64,000 bases of DNA from Larix kaempferi (taxonomy: Eukaryota; Streptophyta; Pinopsida; Pinales; Pinaceae): the NCBI GenBank assembly GCA_027924585.1, contig BSBM01000001.1:53436501-53500500 (forward strand), in the 5' to 3' direction. Positions within the stretch are counted from its first letter, which is position 1. Each line of letters starts with the position of its first letter. The translations under genes and the position numbers were made by a program. Below are positions 46,290 through 58,319 of this stretch, piece after piece. The notes below the pieces were generated by a model. It was given only the letters and a program-made list of their open reading frames with translations, was not told where the DNA came from and made no database searches.

Positions 46290-48490
46290 TCATTTTATTC
46301 ACAATTGGACTCACATCACTCACGCCATTTAGGTGCAGCAAGCAAGGCCATAATCAATCTAATAGGTATGTGTCATTGACATCTTGGAAAGTATACGTTT
46401 TTGCTATAATACAGTTCCGTTCCTTTTTACAAACATGTTTTTCTTTCGAGTCATCTACAATCACTGTATTTGTAGCATCCCAACCATGGATCAAAATGTC
46501 CCAAACTTTGTTTAAATGCTTGAGAAATACATAAGGATTTCCATCACCCTGATAACCCTCTCTGGCTATGCAAGAACATTATTCTTGTGTTAAAATTACT
46601 CTAAATTGTTCCCTTTGCAATCATGTTCTTTGTAATAATGTTGGCAAAAACTCGTCAATGTTTTTGTTGTTGTGCAGATGTCCATACCCCAACTTCAAAT
46701 ATACTAAAGCATTTTTCAAAAAATTCCCTAAATCCTGGTCGTATAAAATAATACTTTGTGATTGATTCGATATCTAGTGTTCATGGCATTCCGATTTTTT
46801 TTTTATGTACTACGTGTAACAAAACTCCATTGAAATTGAAAATAATCAATGGTTTAAATGAATTGTTGTCTGTATAATATGATGGCCATTTTAAGTTGAA
46901 TGTCTTTAACCAATGCCCCATTTTTGAACGAGGCCTGAGATAATTCAACAGAGAACACATCATTGTTTTTATAGTTATTTCTCTATCTTATGAACCGTCA
47001 AATGTCCAACTAGTTGGAATTTTCAAGCAGTTTTCCTTTCTATTATCTACTGAATTATATTGCCCTTCATCTATAAACAACATGTTTGTTTTTTTATATA
47101 TATCTCCATATTGGATAAGTACATCCTTGAACGACTTTTCGTATATGTGTAGTACTTCACCAACATTATAAATAGTAATACGTTTACATCGCTCTCGACC
47201 CCAAATAAATACAAAGTCTTCATTCTTCAACCATACAAATTTACCAAGGAATTTTATAATTTGCATGTTCTCGAGCGTGGAAAACCACAGAGCAACGTCA
47301 AAATGTTCTCTGGAAACATTGATAATATCGGGTCTGAACATCCGTGCATAATAACAATAGAAATTATGGAAAAAATGAGGTTGTTTGGAAAAATATTCAA
47401 TGTTGGATAACATCCGAACTCCAAAGAGCAATCCCTCTACTCCCAGGACCAATAGTTTCTTTTGTGGTGATATCTAGACTACATACAAAAACATAAAACA
47501 CATTGAATGATTTAAAATCTCCATAGGTTACATATAGTGTTTCTCGCTCTTGAAAGAGGCAATGATAGGTTACATTTGATGGCTGTCACTCAACTAGAAG
47601 AAGGCAGTGAAGGGTCTGATATCATTTGATTCATGCATTTTAATAAGACCCTGCCAGATTCGATGTACCAATTCACTATCTGTCCTAGCGGACGATGACA
47701 TAAAGGGCTTACTCAAAATATAGTTTTCACATGGATGTGCTTTCACATCGTCACCCTCCAAAACAATCATTGATGTATTTCTTTGTGAAGATTTCTTTGG
47801 GAACTCCTTCCACACACTCTCCATATTTTTTTGTGTATTTCCTTCTTTATCATTGGTACATCTCTCTCGAAACCATAAAAATAAAATTTGTTCCCCATAT
47901 GAGTTTTCTGCACTACCTGCCCTCAAAATTTTTGTAAACAATGACTTCCCCTCATTGACCCCACATTTAGATGACCAAATCCCAACATCGAATTTGGAAA
48001 GACATAATCTAAAAAATTGCATGGCATATGTTCGGGACTCATATGAAGTTTCTTTGTGTTTAAATTCAAATTCACCAGCATTAATTTCTTCCCCCTTTTT
48101 AGCTTTTTCCCTCCAACAGTATTTTTTTGATTTCCCTTTTTTTTCTCTTTTGGAGTCATTTTCTGTGATTTTCTTGCGAAATAGAAAACCTTCCATTTCT
48201 AATATCAATCACATTTTTGTATGGGGAGCTGCACATAAATATTGCTTGTCATTATATATTTCAGAATAAATTTGTTTTTATCACTAAATATTCTTTGTCT
48301 TTTACCTGTCAATGCCAGGCCAACATTTGAGTGGTGAGTAACATTTCTGGAGAAACCGCGTTTTGACACCAAGCCCTCGCCTGGTTCATTATTATCCAAG
48401 CTCTCGCCTGGTTCATTATTATCCAATGTGATTTTTTGGCTAATATCCATGGACATCGTCGATGCTAGCTCTGGTTGTGGATGATCCACA
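46290..48490 (-). pseudogene. Three tandem FCP1/NIF (HAD-like) domains, C-terminal part of the long minus gene
   Basis: FCP1 domains normally remove phosphate using a DxDx(T/V) motif. Domain 1 (47594-48208) has LEMEGFLF at that place, then FFRLCLSKFDVGIWSSK, ILFLWFRERCT, and a C-terminal part MIVLEGDDVKAHPCENYIL. Domain 2 (46988-47452) has VLGVEGLLF, MFRPDIINV, HFDVALWFSTLEN, FVFIWGRERC and NMLFIDEGQYNSVDN. Domain 3 (about 46300-46890) has IIFNFNGVLL, FIRPGFREFFEKC, EVGVWTSAQQ and, after a frameshift, NKVWDILIHGWDATNTVIVDDS. All three have lost the first catalytic Asp, while the later DDS motif survives in domain 3. Stops and frameshifts are present. A 94-codon acidic or polar segment (48205-48489) precedes domain 1. 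Confidence 0.7.
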
Positions 48491-49980
48491 TGTTGAATAT
48501 AAATCCAATCATCTTGACCTAGAAATTTTCAGGTATACATTTTATATAACTTTTTGCAAGTATTCAAGGTCACTATCCCCTCCACGTTCATAATTTAGTT
48601 AATTTAACCAAGATCTTTGATAAATAATTTTTTACCTTCTTCTCCATCTTGTCCATATTGTTATCGAGTTTTGTAGTTCTTTGTGGATTCTCTATCACAT
48701 TCAGGGTCGTGATCGGATAGTATAATTTTATTGGATGATACTTGAGTGTGCTCTTTATTTGAAGCTGTAGTAGAATAGGAATTTGAAGAAGTTATTGAAC
48801 ATAACCGACCGAGAAAAAGTAAAATACAATGAAATAAGACATCTGAAAATGTTAATACAAATACCTTGGTTTATACCCAATTCATGATAGAAACTGTTCA
48901 TAAACAACTCTTGTTGTACTGTCTCCACAATAGAAATAACTATTCTATCTGGCGACCTGGTCAATGAACGAAGAACTCTACCTCCTGTGTACAACAAAAA
49001 AACTGTACCTCGAGAAGAGACCATTCTGGAAACTATGTGATCCCAAAATTCATGTGTCCTTTCTTTTGCAAAAACATGGCTTCTTGAACTATCATTGTTA
49101 ACCTTGGGGAAAGGTAAATCAATCATTGGTAGGATCTCATCCTTCCAATCCATATCCATTTGAAAAGTAGACAAATTATTCTCATCCCTTCCAATTCTCC
49201 AACACTGTATAATAGAGAATCCTATAAATAAGTCCTTAGAGAAATCTCTATAAACTCCCTTGGTAGGATTCCGCGTTACCTTTTTTTTTCTTGCTGAAAA
49301 GTGTGAAAGCTTTAGAAATCATACAAGAGTTTTCCATATCAGTTAAAAAAATACAAGTACATGCCAATTCATTTGATTCTAAGTAGTACAACAATGCAAG
49401 CATATCTTCTTCTGTCTAGGGACTATCACAATTACACATATCAAGAACAACAAATTCACAACTAATTGTCGCACCAAAAAATGCAATGGATCTTATTGTG
49501 TTGACCAAAGATGCAGGATAACAACATTGACAAGCAAATTGTGAACTATCTTTGAAGACGTCAATGGACATACCCATCCCCTCTTTATTGATATATATGT
49601 TCAATATTTTCTCAGCATCATTTGGTAATTTGGTACCATTATCCTCTTCAGATTCTTTCTTTCTCTTTTTACCTAGAGATTTTGCTTGTTTTTCGGAGCA
49701 TAAAATACTGCACAGTTGTTGGAGATGATTTGGTGCAATTTTATAGATTTCAATGACATTATTGATAGTGATAATCTGTGATCGAAAAGTTTGAACATCA
49801 TGAACTTTGAAATATTCAAACATTGAATGCCTGGTTGACCTCTCGTCCTTGATTAGCTTGCAATATTGATATAAAGTCTCTGTGCAAAAAAAATTGTCGA
49901 CTGATGTGCTCAGCCAAACTGATCTGTTGATTATATTGTCCCCCACAACGGTCAATTCATCTTCCTCAAGATCACGCAAT
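48491..49980 (-). pseudogene. Middle part of the long minus gene: methyltransferase-like region
   Basis: Exons at about 48865-49200 and 49416-49979 belong with the FCP1-like part. The order of landmarks recalls a decayed beta-class methyltransferase: FVVLDMCNCDSP at the motif IV place (49410-49450), then ERTHEFWDHIVSRMV at motif X and GTVFLLYTGGRVLRSL at motif I (about 48950-49030), with ISIVETVQQEL where the ribose-binding acidic residue would lie. None of the catalytic residues is canonical. Before it lies a polar helical segment (IAPNHLQQLCSIL, KKRKKESEEDNGTK). This is a tentative structural reading; a plain 'unknown' is also fair. Confidence 0.4.
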
Positions 49981-51479
49981 GGACTAAAAAATTAGATCCA
50001 TGATTGTTTATTTTACTTTGAACAAAATCAAGCTGAGTGATGCTCTTGGGTGAGCATGGCAAGGAACCACTTTTGTAAAGCTCGAATATAGACATCCATT
50101 TACTCCACAGTGGATTTGATGTCAAAACAAGAGTTAGCTTTTCTTTAAGGCTATCATTTGTTTGAACAATAAAGATATCCATACATTCACCTTGGAAAGA
50201 CTGCAAACATAAAATTAAAGATCATATTTAATTTGCTAATTTCATAACACAGGCAACAATCTAAAGACCTTGATTGATAAGAAGAAGAATTCTATACCTT
50301 CCAATCATCACTGGAAGTGTTTCCCTTTCCCAGGCGGGATGGCCTACCGTAGGATATCCATTTCTCCCTTGCTTTTACAACTTGAGAAATGAATGGAGTG
50401 TCTATAAATTCCTTGTTTGATAAATTTTGTTGTTTGCATAATTTGCTGATAATGTGCTGAGGATCATCTTTATGTAGAAGACGAGCTATTTGATGTCGAT
50501 ACCTTGAATGGACCGATTGATATTTATCAGTTTCAATGATTTTTTTTTTTTTTCTGCGCAGAAATAGTATGCTGCCCATCCAATATATAAAATTTACTGA
50601 AGGAAATAAATCCCAATGTGGTCTCCTTATCGAAAGGTAATAGAATAACATCTCTCAATGTTGCTGTAAAAGTTGAGAGAAGAGATAAAACCATCTTTGC
50701 CATGACCTCCTCATCAACTTTTCGATATTGCAAATGCGGAGGCACAACAACACATCTTGTTACATCAATAAAAAAACTTTCTCATTGAACAAAAAGTATT
50801 TGATCTGTTATTGTTGAACTTCTTTTGAACTTTCGAAGCTCTTAGTCACTTTTCGCATCATCACAATAGAAGGACTTAATTTGAGTGCTTTGAAGCAAGA
50901 TTTGGTCACATCTTTTTCAATATGATGGAGAAATGTTCTTCTAAGGTAGATAAGAATATTTTCATGGCCTACATTTGTCAACTTATTTTCAATATTCATG
51001 TGATGCAATACAGATGAAGTTTTCGCAGCCAGAATTCTTTTCTTCCATATCGACAAAATTCCTTTCTTCAAAGATGATGCGGTATTAATTCCGGGCCGAT
51101 TAGAAGCATCATACGAGGGAAAAACACACCCTTGCTTCACACAAGAAACTGGATCTGAATCGGGACCACTCTTCATTAGATCTGTTTGAAAATTACAAAC
51201 CATAAGATCAACCTATAGAAGGAAACACTGGTCTCTCTCGACTACTTCAACTTGAACACACAATAAATCGTCAGTAATGGAATATGCATATGTCAATATT
51301 CCAGCTCGAGTTGGATCTCCTTCCTCATCCAAGCAGAATAGATATAAATCCGGGTACAAATTATCTACTTCATCCATCTCAACACACCATCCATGCTTGA
51401 ATAAACCAAGGTTGTGATCTTTTAACAAATCAAGTAACATGATTTTCTGGTATTGAGTAAGGCTCAAGAATGTAGACAT
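49981..51479 (-). pseudogene. N-terminal part of the long minus gene with DGQHT motif
   Basis: It begins at ATG 51479 (MSTFLSLTQYQKIMLLDLL). The frame has one in-frame TAG (51213) and runs to 50808 (IWKKRILAAKTSSVL, LIYLRRTFLHHIEKDVTKS). The next segment (50292-50780) reads VPPHLQYRKVDEEVMAKMVL, then SKFYILDGQHTISAQ. A long A run (50537-50554) shifts the frame before RYRHQIARLLHKDDPQ and VVKAREKWISYGRPSRLGKG, then a donor site. A further exon is 49952-50206 (NPLWSKWMSIFELYKSGSLP). LDGQHT resembles the DGQHR signature of ParB/sulfiredoxin-like and DndB-type proteins, but I cannot assign it. The 433-bp satellite starts about 250 bp upstream. Confidence 0.55.
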
Positions 51480-51739
51480 GTTTTATCTGCAAAAAAGAGT
51501 AAATATTGCTAGTTAATATAAGAATGCATACAATGTTTATAATTATCAATTAGTGTTTTATATTATATGTATACTTGCAAATGTTCAGGCTAATGATCGA
51601 TGGAGAATGAATGATCGCTCATTTTCAAAACCAATTGCTTGATTAAGAACAAATTTGCTAGCATTATCCATGATAGATCGAATGCACATTTTATATAGTT
51701 ATTTGAGATTGAATCGATCATAGAATTAGAGATCATCAT

Positions 51740-53770
51740 AAAAGGGGCGAATGATCCTTCTTTTTCGGAAGTCGGAAGTCGAGATAAATATTGTTTCTAT
51801 GTTATAACTTAGCCAATGTCCCAATACCTACTATTTACTAGGGAAGTAAGAAGTCGGGAATTGTCAGCCCAACCTTCGTAGATTAAATATTTTTACATTT
51901 CTCTCATAAATGAAGGGTCGACCGACCCTTCTTATGCTTAGTATTCTTCTAGTGTTCACCATTCTGGATATACATGAATTGACGGCCTAGCCTTCGTAGG
52001 TTGAATATTTTTACAATTACTTCATAAATGAAGGGGCGTCCCACCCTTCTTGTTCCAAATATTATGTTCATAATAGTTCTAGACTGCAAGAAGGGTTGGT
52101 CGATCCTTCTTGTGTTCACCATTCTGGATACACGTGAATTGCTGGATATAGGTGTTGGCAATTCTCTACTAAACGAAGGGGCGACTGATCCTTCTTGTTG
52201 GAAGACGGAAGTCGGGATAAATATTTTTTATATGTTATAACTTAGCCAATGTACCAATCCCTACTATTTACTGCGGAAGTCGGGAGTCAGAAATTGTCGT
52301 CCCATCCTTCGTAGATTAAATATGTTTAAATTTCTCTCTTAAATGAAAGGTCGGTCGACCCTTCTTTTGCACAGTATTTTTCCAGTGTTCACCATTCTGG
52401 ATATACATGAATTGTCGACCGAGCCTTTGTAGGTTGAATATATTTACAATTCCCTCCGAAATGAAGGGGCGACCGACCCTTCTTCTGCCCAGTATTATTT
52501 TCATAATAGTTCTAGACTGCAAGAAGGGTCGGTCGATCCTTCTTATGTTCACCATTCTGTATACATGTGAATTGTTGGATATTGGTGTTCACAATTATCT
52601 ACTAAATGAATGGGCGGTTGATCCTTCTTGTCGGAAGTCAAAAGTCATGATAAATATTGTTTATATGTTATAATGTAGCCAATGTCCCGATCCATACTAT
52701 TTACTGCGGAAGTTGGAATTCGGGAATTGTCGACCTAGGCTTCATAGATTAAATATTTTTACATTTCTCTCGCAAATAAAGGGTCGGTTGACCCTTCTTG
52801 TGCTCAATATTATTCCAGTGTTCACCATTATGGATATACATGAATTGAAGGCCTAGCCTTCGTAGTTTGAATAATTTTATAATTCTCTCATAAATGAAGG
52901 GGGACCGATCCTTCTTGTTCCCAGTATTCTGTTCATAATAGTTCTAGACTGCAAGAAGGGTCAGTCGATCCTTCTTGTGTTCACCATTATGAATACATGT
53001 CAATTGTTGGATATAGGTGTTCACAATTCTCTACTAAACGAAGGGGCGGCCGATCCTTCTTGTCAGAAGTCGAAAGTCGTGATAAATATTGTTTATATGT
53101 TATAACTTAGCCAATGCCCTGATCCCTACTATTTACTGTGGAAGTCGGAAGTCGGGAATTTTCGTCCCAGACTTCGTAGATTAAATATTTTTACATTTCT
53201 CTTGTAAATGAAGGGTCAGCCAACCCTTCTTGTGCTCAGTATTCTTCCAGTGTTCACCATTCTGTATATACATGAATTGATGGCCTAGCCTTCATAGGTT
53301 GAATATTTTTACAATTCCCTCATAAATGAAGGGGCGACCGACCTTTCTTGTGCACAATATTCTGTTCATAATAGTTCTAGACTGCAAGAAGGGTTGGTTA
53401 ATCCTTCTTGTGTTCACCATTCCGGATACATCTAAATTGCTGGATATAAGTGTTCACAATTCTCTACTAAATGAAGGGGCGATCGATCCTTCTTGTCGGA
53501 AGACGGAAGTCGGGCTAAATATTTTTTATATGTTATAACTTATCCAAAGTCCCGATCCCTACTATTTACTGCGGAAGTCGGGAGTCGGGAATTGTCATCC
53601 CAGCCTTCGTAGGTTAAATATGTTTACATTTCTCTCTTAAATGAAAGGTCGACCGACCCTTCTTTTGATCAATATTTTTCCAGTGTTCACCATTCTGGAT
53701 ATACATGAATTGACAATCGAGCCTTCGTAGGTTGAATATTTTTACATTTCTCTCTTAAATGAAGGGAGAC
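51740..53770. repeat. 433-bp satellite array, left block
   Basis: The landmark 'ccagtgttcaccattctgga' followed by 'tatacatgaattg' recurs at about 51949, 52384, 52817, 53249 and 53682, a period of 432-435 bp. Each unit contains three near-palindromes of the type gaagggtcggtcgaccctt, and a half-unit relation between the 'tatacatgaattg' and 'tacangtgaattg' halves shows it grew from a shorter repeat. Small plus and minus ORFs of 62-104 codons (beginning MKGRPTLLVP) recur in each unit and are by-products. Confidence 0.92.
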
Positions 53771-54289
53771 TCTCTTAAACAGAGAGCATAGTGTGCACAC
53801 AATAGTTTTGGCGTTATGCGAAGTTCGAAAATTTGAAGATGTGTTGCGAAGTACACATAGTAAATCAAGTCACGAAGTAAAGAAGGGGGTAGTGATGTGA
53901 AGTTCCATCAAGAGAAGGGAAATGCATAGTGAGCTTTTCCACTCACCTAACTTTCGGCGAAGCTAGAGAAAACTTGCCGTTATAGTTTTTGTTTCAAAAC
54001 TAGCCATTACATTTTTTGTTTGAAAACTAGCCGTTATACAGTACTTTTGGGAAATCGGATTTTTCTTCTTTAAGGCATACTTTTCCGTTGAAGACACATT
54101 TAATGCAAGGAAAGGACCAAGATCTAAGCTAGATTTGGACAATGAACATAACATTTAATGTTAACTTATTAGTCATTTTTGGGCGCATCTTAGTGTGGAT
54201 TATGGCTATAAAAAACAAAGAAGCGCACAATTACCTGTTTTACTGTGATTGTTAATTTTACCATGAGTAAATTCCAAGTGTTTACCAGC

Positions 54290-55680
54290 GAAGAAAAGAG
54301 CATTTCGAAAGTACATGTCTGAGCAAGAAGACCTACAAGAGATATTAAATAAATTTCAACAGTCTTCTCTAGAATAAGTTATGAAGACTCCAATGAAAAC
54401 AACAACTCAAGAGAAGGGTGGGACTTCTAGAGCCACACCAGAATCCAAGCAGAAATCCAAGGAACAACAGAAGCCTCAGGATGCAGAAACACCAAGAGAA
54501 CAACAGGCAGAGTGACCTTGTGAGAGTGTGATTCTGATGATACCTAAATACATTCCACCGCGCAGAGAAGATGCACCATTGGTAGTGTTGAAGAATAACC
54601 TGCAACATGACATCCCTTAGCCGCCGATGTCAATCCATGTTTAGGAGAATGAAAACTTGTTGGGAAAGATCCTAGAGTGTAAGTTCGTAGATTATGATCT
54701 GCTGAATTCGAGCAAGTATCTGCAGTTTCAACCAGACAGTTACATGTGCAAAGAATTTGATGAATCCACTAAGCAGATGACCATACAACCACAAGACTTG
54801 ATTTCACCGTTATAGTCTTCAGGACTGTTGAAACTATTAAGGGTTCCGCACTTTGTGCGAAGTCCAGAGTTAATAGCTTTCATGCATACATTGTTGTCAT
54901 GTACACACCAAGGATACCCGTGGCTAGACCGCAAGATAGATATAAATATCGACCTGATCTACATGATCACCCATCTAAGCAAACGAGGTGTTGACCCCGC
55001 AACGAAGTTTGTGGGTAAGAACAAAGATAAAGAACTCCCCAAGCATATGAAGAGCGAATTTGGGTTGATTAAAGGAACTCTAGGCTATCAAAAAGACCAG
55101 ATTAAAGATGTTTCCACGTGGTTCACAATGAAATTGATCACATGAAGAGTACTAAGAACATGCAGACTGGCAGAAGTGTCGGCTGCTGCGATCTCCCTAG
55201 CCGCTAAAGATAAGGACATACTACCATTCAACTAGGCAAGCTACTTGTTGAATGATTTTTTGGATGATGTAGCGGATGCACAGGACAATGGCTCTCAGTT
55301 TCACTTCAGATGGATGATAGTACTCATCGCATTTGCGGGATGGAAAGAGCCAAAGTACAAACAAAATGTACCATTGTTCCTTGGAGACTGTCGTGGACCT
55401 CAATACACAAATATGGGGAGCAACGAAAGGATGGAAAGACAAAGGTTGAACAATGTTCAACTATATACATTTCATAAGCAATTATGCGAGGTGATTCCTC
55501 GCACTTCACATATCCCATAGCAGATAATAGTTGTGTACATCAGGAAGATGAGATTCAAGGCTGGTGTCCATTGTATCTTCATACAACCCATAGATCCATC
55601 AAATCCAGAATGGTATGAGGGTCAATATCAGCTGGATGCACTGAATATTGACCTCATTAATGAGGATTATCCACCAGAAT
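54290..55680 (+). pseudogene. First unknown protein relic of the insertion
   Basis: A single frame runs through with about ten in-frame stops, mainly TAG and TGA. Readable parts are NNLLGKILECK-like polar sequence, then PHFVRSPELIAFMHTLLSCT, YPWLDRKIDINIDLIYMITH, KRGVDPATKFVGKNKDKELP, FHFRWMIVLIAFAGWKEPKY and DPSNPEWYEGQYQLDALNI. I know no domain for it. It behaves as the first, possibly gag-like, frame of a retroelement. The stops mostly stand where Trp or Gln would suit, as in the other elements of the window. Confidence 0.5.
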
Positions 55681-55989
55681 GAAAATTGATGCACCCTAAG
55701 CACTTCTGACGACATCTGATGAGAGCACCGATGACAATGATCAACAAGAGAAAAATGGTGTTGAAGGAGAAGATGATCAACAGGAAGAAGAGAAACAATA
55801 ACAACAGGATGGTGATCTTCCAATAGGAGAAAAGAGAAAGAACCCCGAAACAAATGTGTCGGAGGTGGCGAGAAGAAAGAAACGAAAAACGAATAAGACT
55901 CTGCTTGATGCGAGGTTACATGACGATGAATATGATTGCATCGCAACCAGATTTCATGCACATATAGAAGAAACACTCGCAAAAAAGGA

Positions 55990-57154
55990 GAAAAAGAAAG
56001 AGTAGATTCATGCAAACATGGCACAAAGTATTGCCGAGTTGAGAAGTATGATGGAAAGGGTAGAGCAAGTACAAAGAGATATAATGAAAGAATCAGACTT
56101 TGAAGATAGATCAGAGGAGTCATTCCGAAGAAAAAGGAAAGCACCCACACTAACGATGCAATCTCGGCTGGTGCACATAGAGCCAACAAATGTCATATTC
56201 CCATCTGATGAAGTCACTGAAGGTGCGAAGCAGCTCGTGCACTTAGAAATTAATGTGGGAATGTTGCGTATAGAGGGATTGCATGATCTACACTTGCAGG
56301 TTGTAGAAGAAATCAAAGATAGGGACATAATAACATACAACCAGCAATTGAAGTTGGAAGAAAGCGACAATGAATTGAGGAATGAATGCCGACAAAATAT
56401 AGATGAGCTAGCATACACTCGAGAAAGGAAGAAGAAGCTGAAGAAGGACGTTGCAGAAGTTTGTGCGAAGATCTTGGACTTCGACGAAGAACCTGAAGTT
56501 GAAGTGACTATAGTCAATATCAGCACTGCAGTTGACAATCTTAAAGCAAAGATGGAGGACATGGAAAATAAAGACAAAGAGAAGATTGTAGACTTGGAGG
56601 ATAGGAAACAACCTGGTACTCCTCCAGAAGTAAATACAGCAAGAGCTAAAGAGTTAAAAACTTCGACAGAAAGCATCTCTGCAGAAGTAGAGAGGTGCCG
56701 AGATTTATTAGAAGAAGTGACCAAGTTATGGGCCACATTGCAAGAAGAACCAAAATTACAGAAGATTCATGGTGAAGTACACAGGAAGCAGAAGGACCTC
56801 GACTCAATGAACACAACGATGAAGGAATTGCCGCTGAGGAAAAGAATACAGAAGTTCGCAGAAACAAAGGAACTTTAGAAATAACTGAAGGAATTAAGGA
56901 CCAAGGTAGCAAAAAATTTAGGAAAGTTGCAACCAATGCAGGAAGAGGAATTGGCACTTTCTGAAGAGATTGAGGTGAAGCTGCAAGAGATTTGCACAAC
57001 AGAAATCACAATTAAAGACCAGATGTAGGAACCAATATCTACGATGCTGCTCGGCACAGTGAAGGAATACGAGCAGTAAACTAAGGAGGATGTTGCGAAG
57101 CTTAATGGAACATATCAAGAGTTCACAGCAAAGATGAATATCCCTAGCAACTGA
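55990..57154 (+). pseudogene. Coiled-coil protein relic of the insertion
   Basis: The frame is open from 56018 to 56878 (286 codons), then goes on in the same frame with four stops to 57154. The start is MAQSIAELRSMMERVEQVQR. The product is mostly charged heptad repeats: EEIKDRDIITYNQQLKLEES, ERKKKLKKDVAEVC, DNLKAKMEDMENKDKEKIVD, EKIVDLEDRKQ. A basic patch (SFRRKRKAP) could be a nuclear signal. Function unknown. The opposite strand is open for 242 codons (56008-56736), a shadow of this frame. Confidence 0.55.
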
Positions 57155-57202
57155 AGTCAACAAAACCTAGTGCAAGTGACTCGAGGACGAGTCACAAGTA
57201 AG

Positions 57203-58314
57203 TGTTAGGGGCTTGTTGGGTGCGACCCAAGAATAGGAAGTTATGAAGGCGAGTATAGTTAGGCGAGGCCTGACATTGACCATTTTTGAGAGAAACAAGA
57301 CTCCGCAAATCCAGGGAAGAAAGTATGGAGCGAAGATCAGTGTAGAAGAAAGGATATGTTTCCTTAATAAAGACAAGGCAATAAGGACAACCAGAGGAGG
57401 TTGGGGCAGTTAAGGGCCGAGCGGCGACCTGACTACTACAAGAGCAGGAAGTAAAGAAGTAGAGTGGTGTATAGGACATGCCACTACAGAATTCAGAGCT
57501 TCTCTTTTAGAGAAAGCGTCAGAGTGAGAGGAAGCGGCGCCAAAGGGACAATGAAGTTAAAGCTTATCGTGGTCTACAGGAGAACAATGGGGTTTTTGGG
57601 TTTTGGGTACTATGGGGGTTGGCCCATAGTTATTGTAATATGTGGCCTTCGGGAACATCTATATCAGGGTAATTTTGTATGAGGAAGGGTTAGGTATTAG
57701 AGGGTTGTTGGGATTATGATGGTTAGATAGACCTTAGAAGAGAATAGTGATGAAGAGAGAAAAAAATCTACAGCCGAGTGCGTAGAGATCTGATTGTAGA
57801 GAAGAGCCTACAACTAATTGTGCAGACTGGAACTATTACCCTTCCGAGATAATAAAAGAACAGTTCCTGTGGACGTAGCTCTCTCCTGGGGGTGAACCAC
57901 GTAAATCAGTGTGTTTATGTGTATGAGTTTAGGACATGTTTTGTATATGATTTTATGTGCGTTTATGTATTTACTTCCATATGTATGTGAATGGTAATCA
58001 CACATTGAGTAATTGGAATACAAGTGCGTGAATGTGAAGAAGAAACACTTAGTATGATGAATGTGTAGCTAACTAGTGAATACCATAGAGATTCAACGTA
58101 GTTCTGTATACTACGATGGATGCGAAGTGCAAAGTCATTTGTTATTCTATCCCATTATCAGATGTTAAATAGAATGTTAAGCGAGGTTGTTAACCACATG
58201 TGCGCATCACCACTGTTACAGAAGCTTGATTTTGTAACCCCCCATATATGATTTGGGTGAGACTTCAACCTGTTTACAAGGTGATGCCGAAGGGTCCAGT
58301 GAAAGGGGTTTTGT
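57203..58314 (+). repeat. Possible 3' LTR of the insertion
   Basis: It begins TGTTAGGGGCTTGTTGGG after ctcgaggacgagtcacaag, and contains a TATA- or polyadenylation-like ataataaaag near 57850. A short tail before the satellite (gttttgttgtgtctacg) lacks the expected CA end, so the true boundary is unclear. No coding region is supported here. Confidence 0.4.
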
Positions 58315-58319
58315 TGTGT

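Larger units (their letters stand above)
53771..58314 (+). mobile_element. Degenerate retroelement-like insertion in the satellite
   Basis: Non-satellite sequence interrupts the array between ...ttaaatgaaggg (53768) and tttatctcatgaatgaag (58325). It holds a TATA-like ggctataaaaaac at about 54205, two unknown protein-coding relics (54290-55680 and 55990-57154), then a segment starting TGTTAGGGGC (57203) after ctcgaggacgag, the usual style of an LTR start. No matching 5' LTR and no target duplication could be found, so class and exact ends are uncertain. Confidence 0.55.

Noticed and set aside
55599-56189. 196-codon minus-strand frame rich in Phe, Leu and His
   Set aside because: Antisense to the relic frames of the insertion; no signal of coding.
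56008-56736. 242-codon minus-strand frame
   Set aside because: Antisense of the coiled-coil frame at 56018-56878; Ser-rich and without features.
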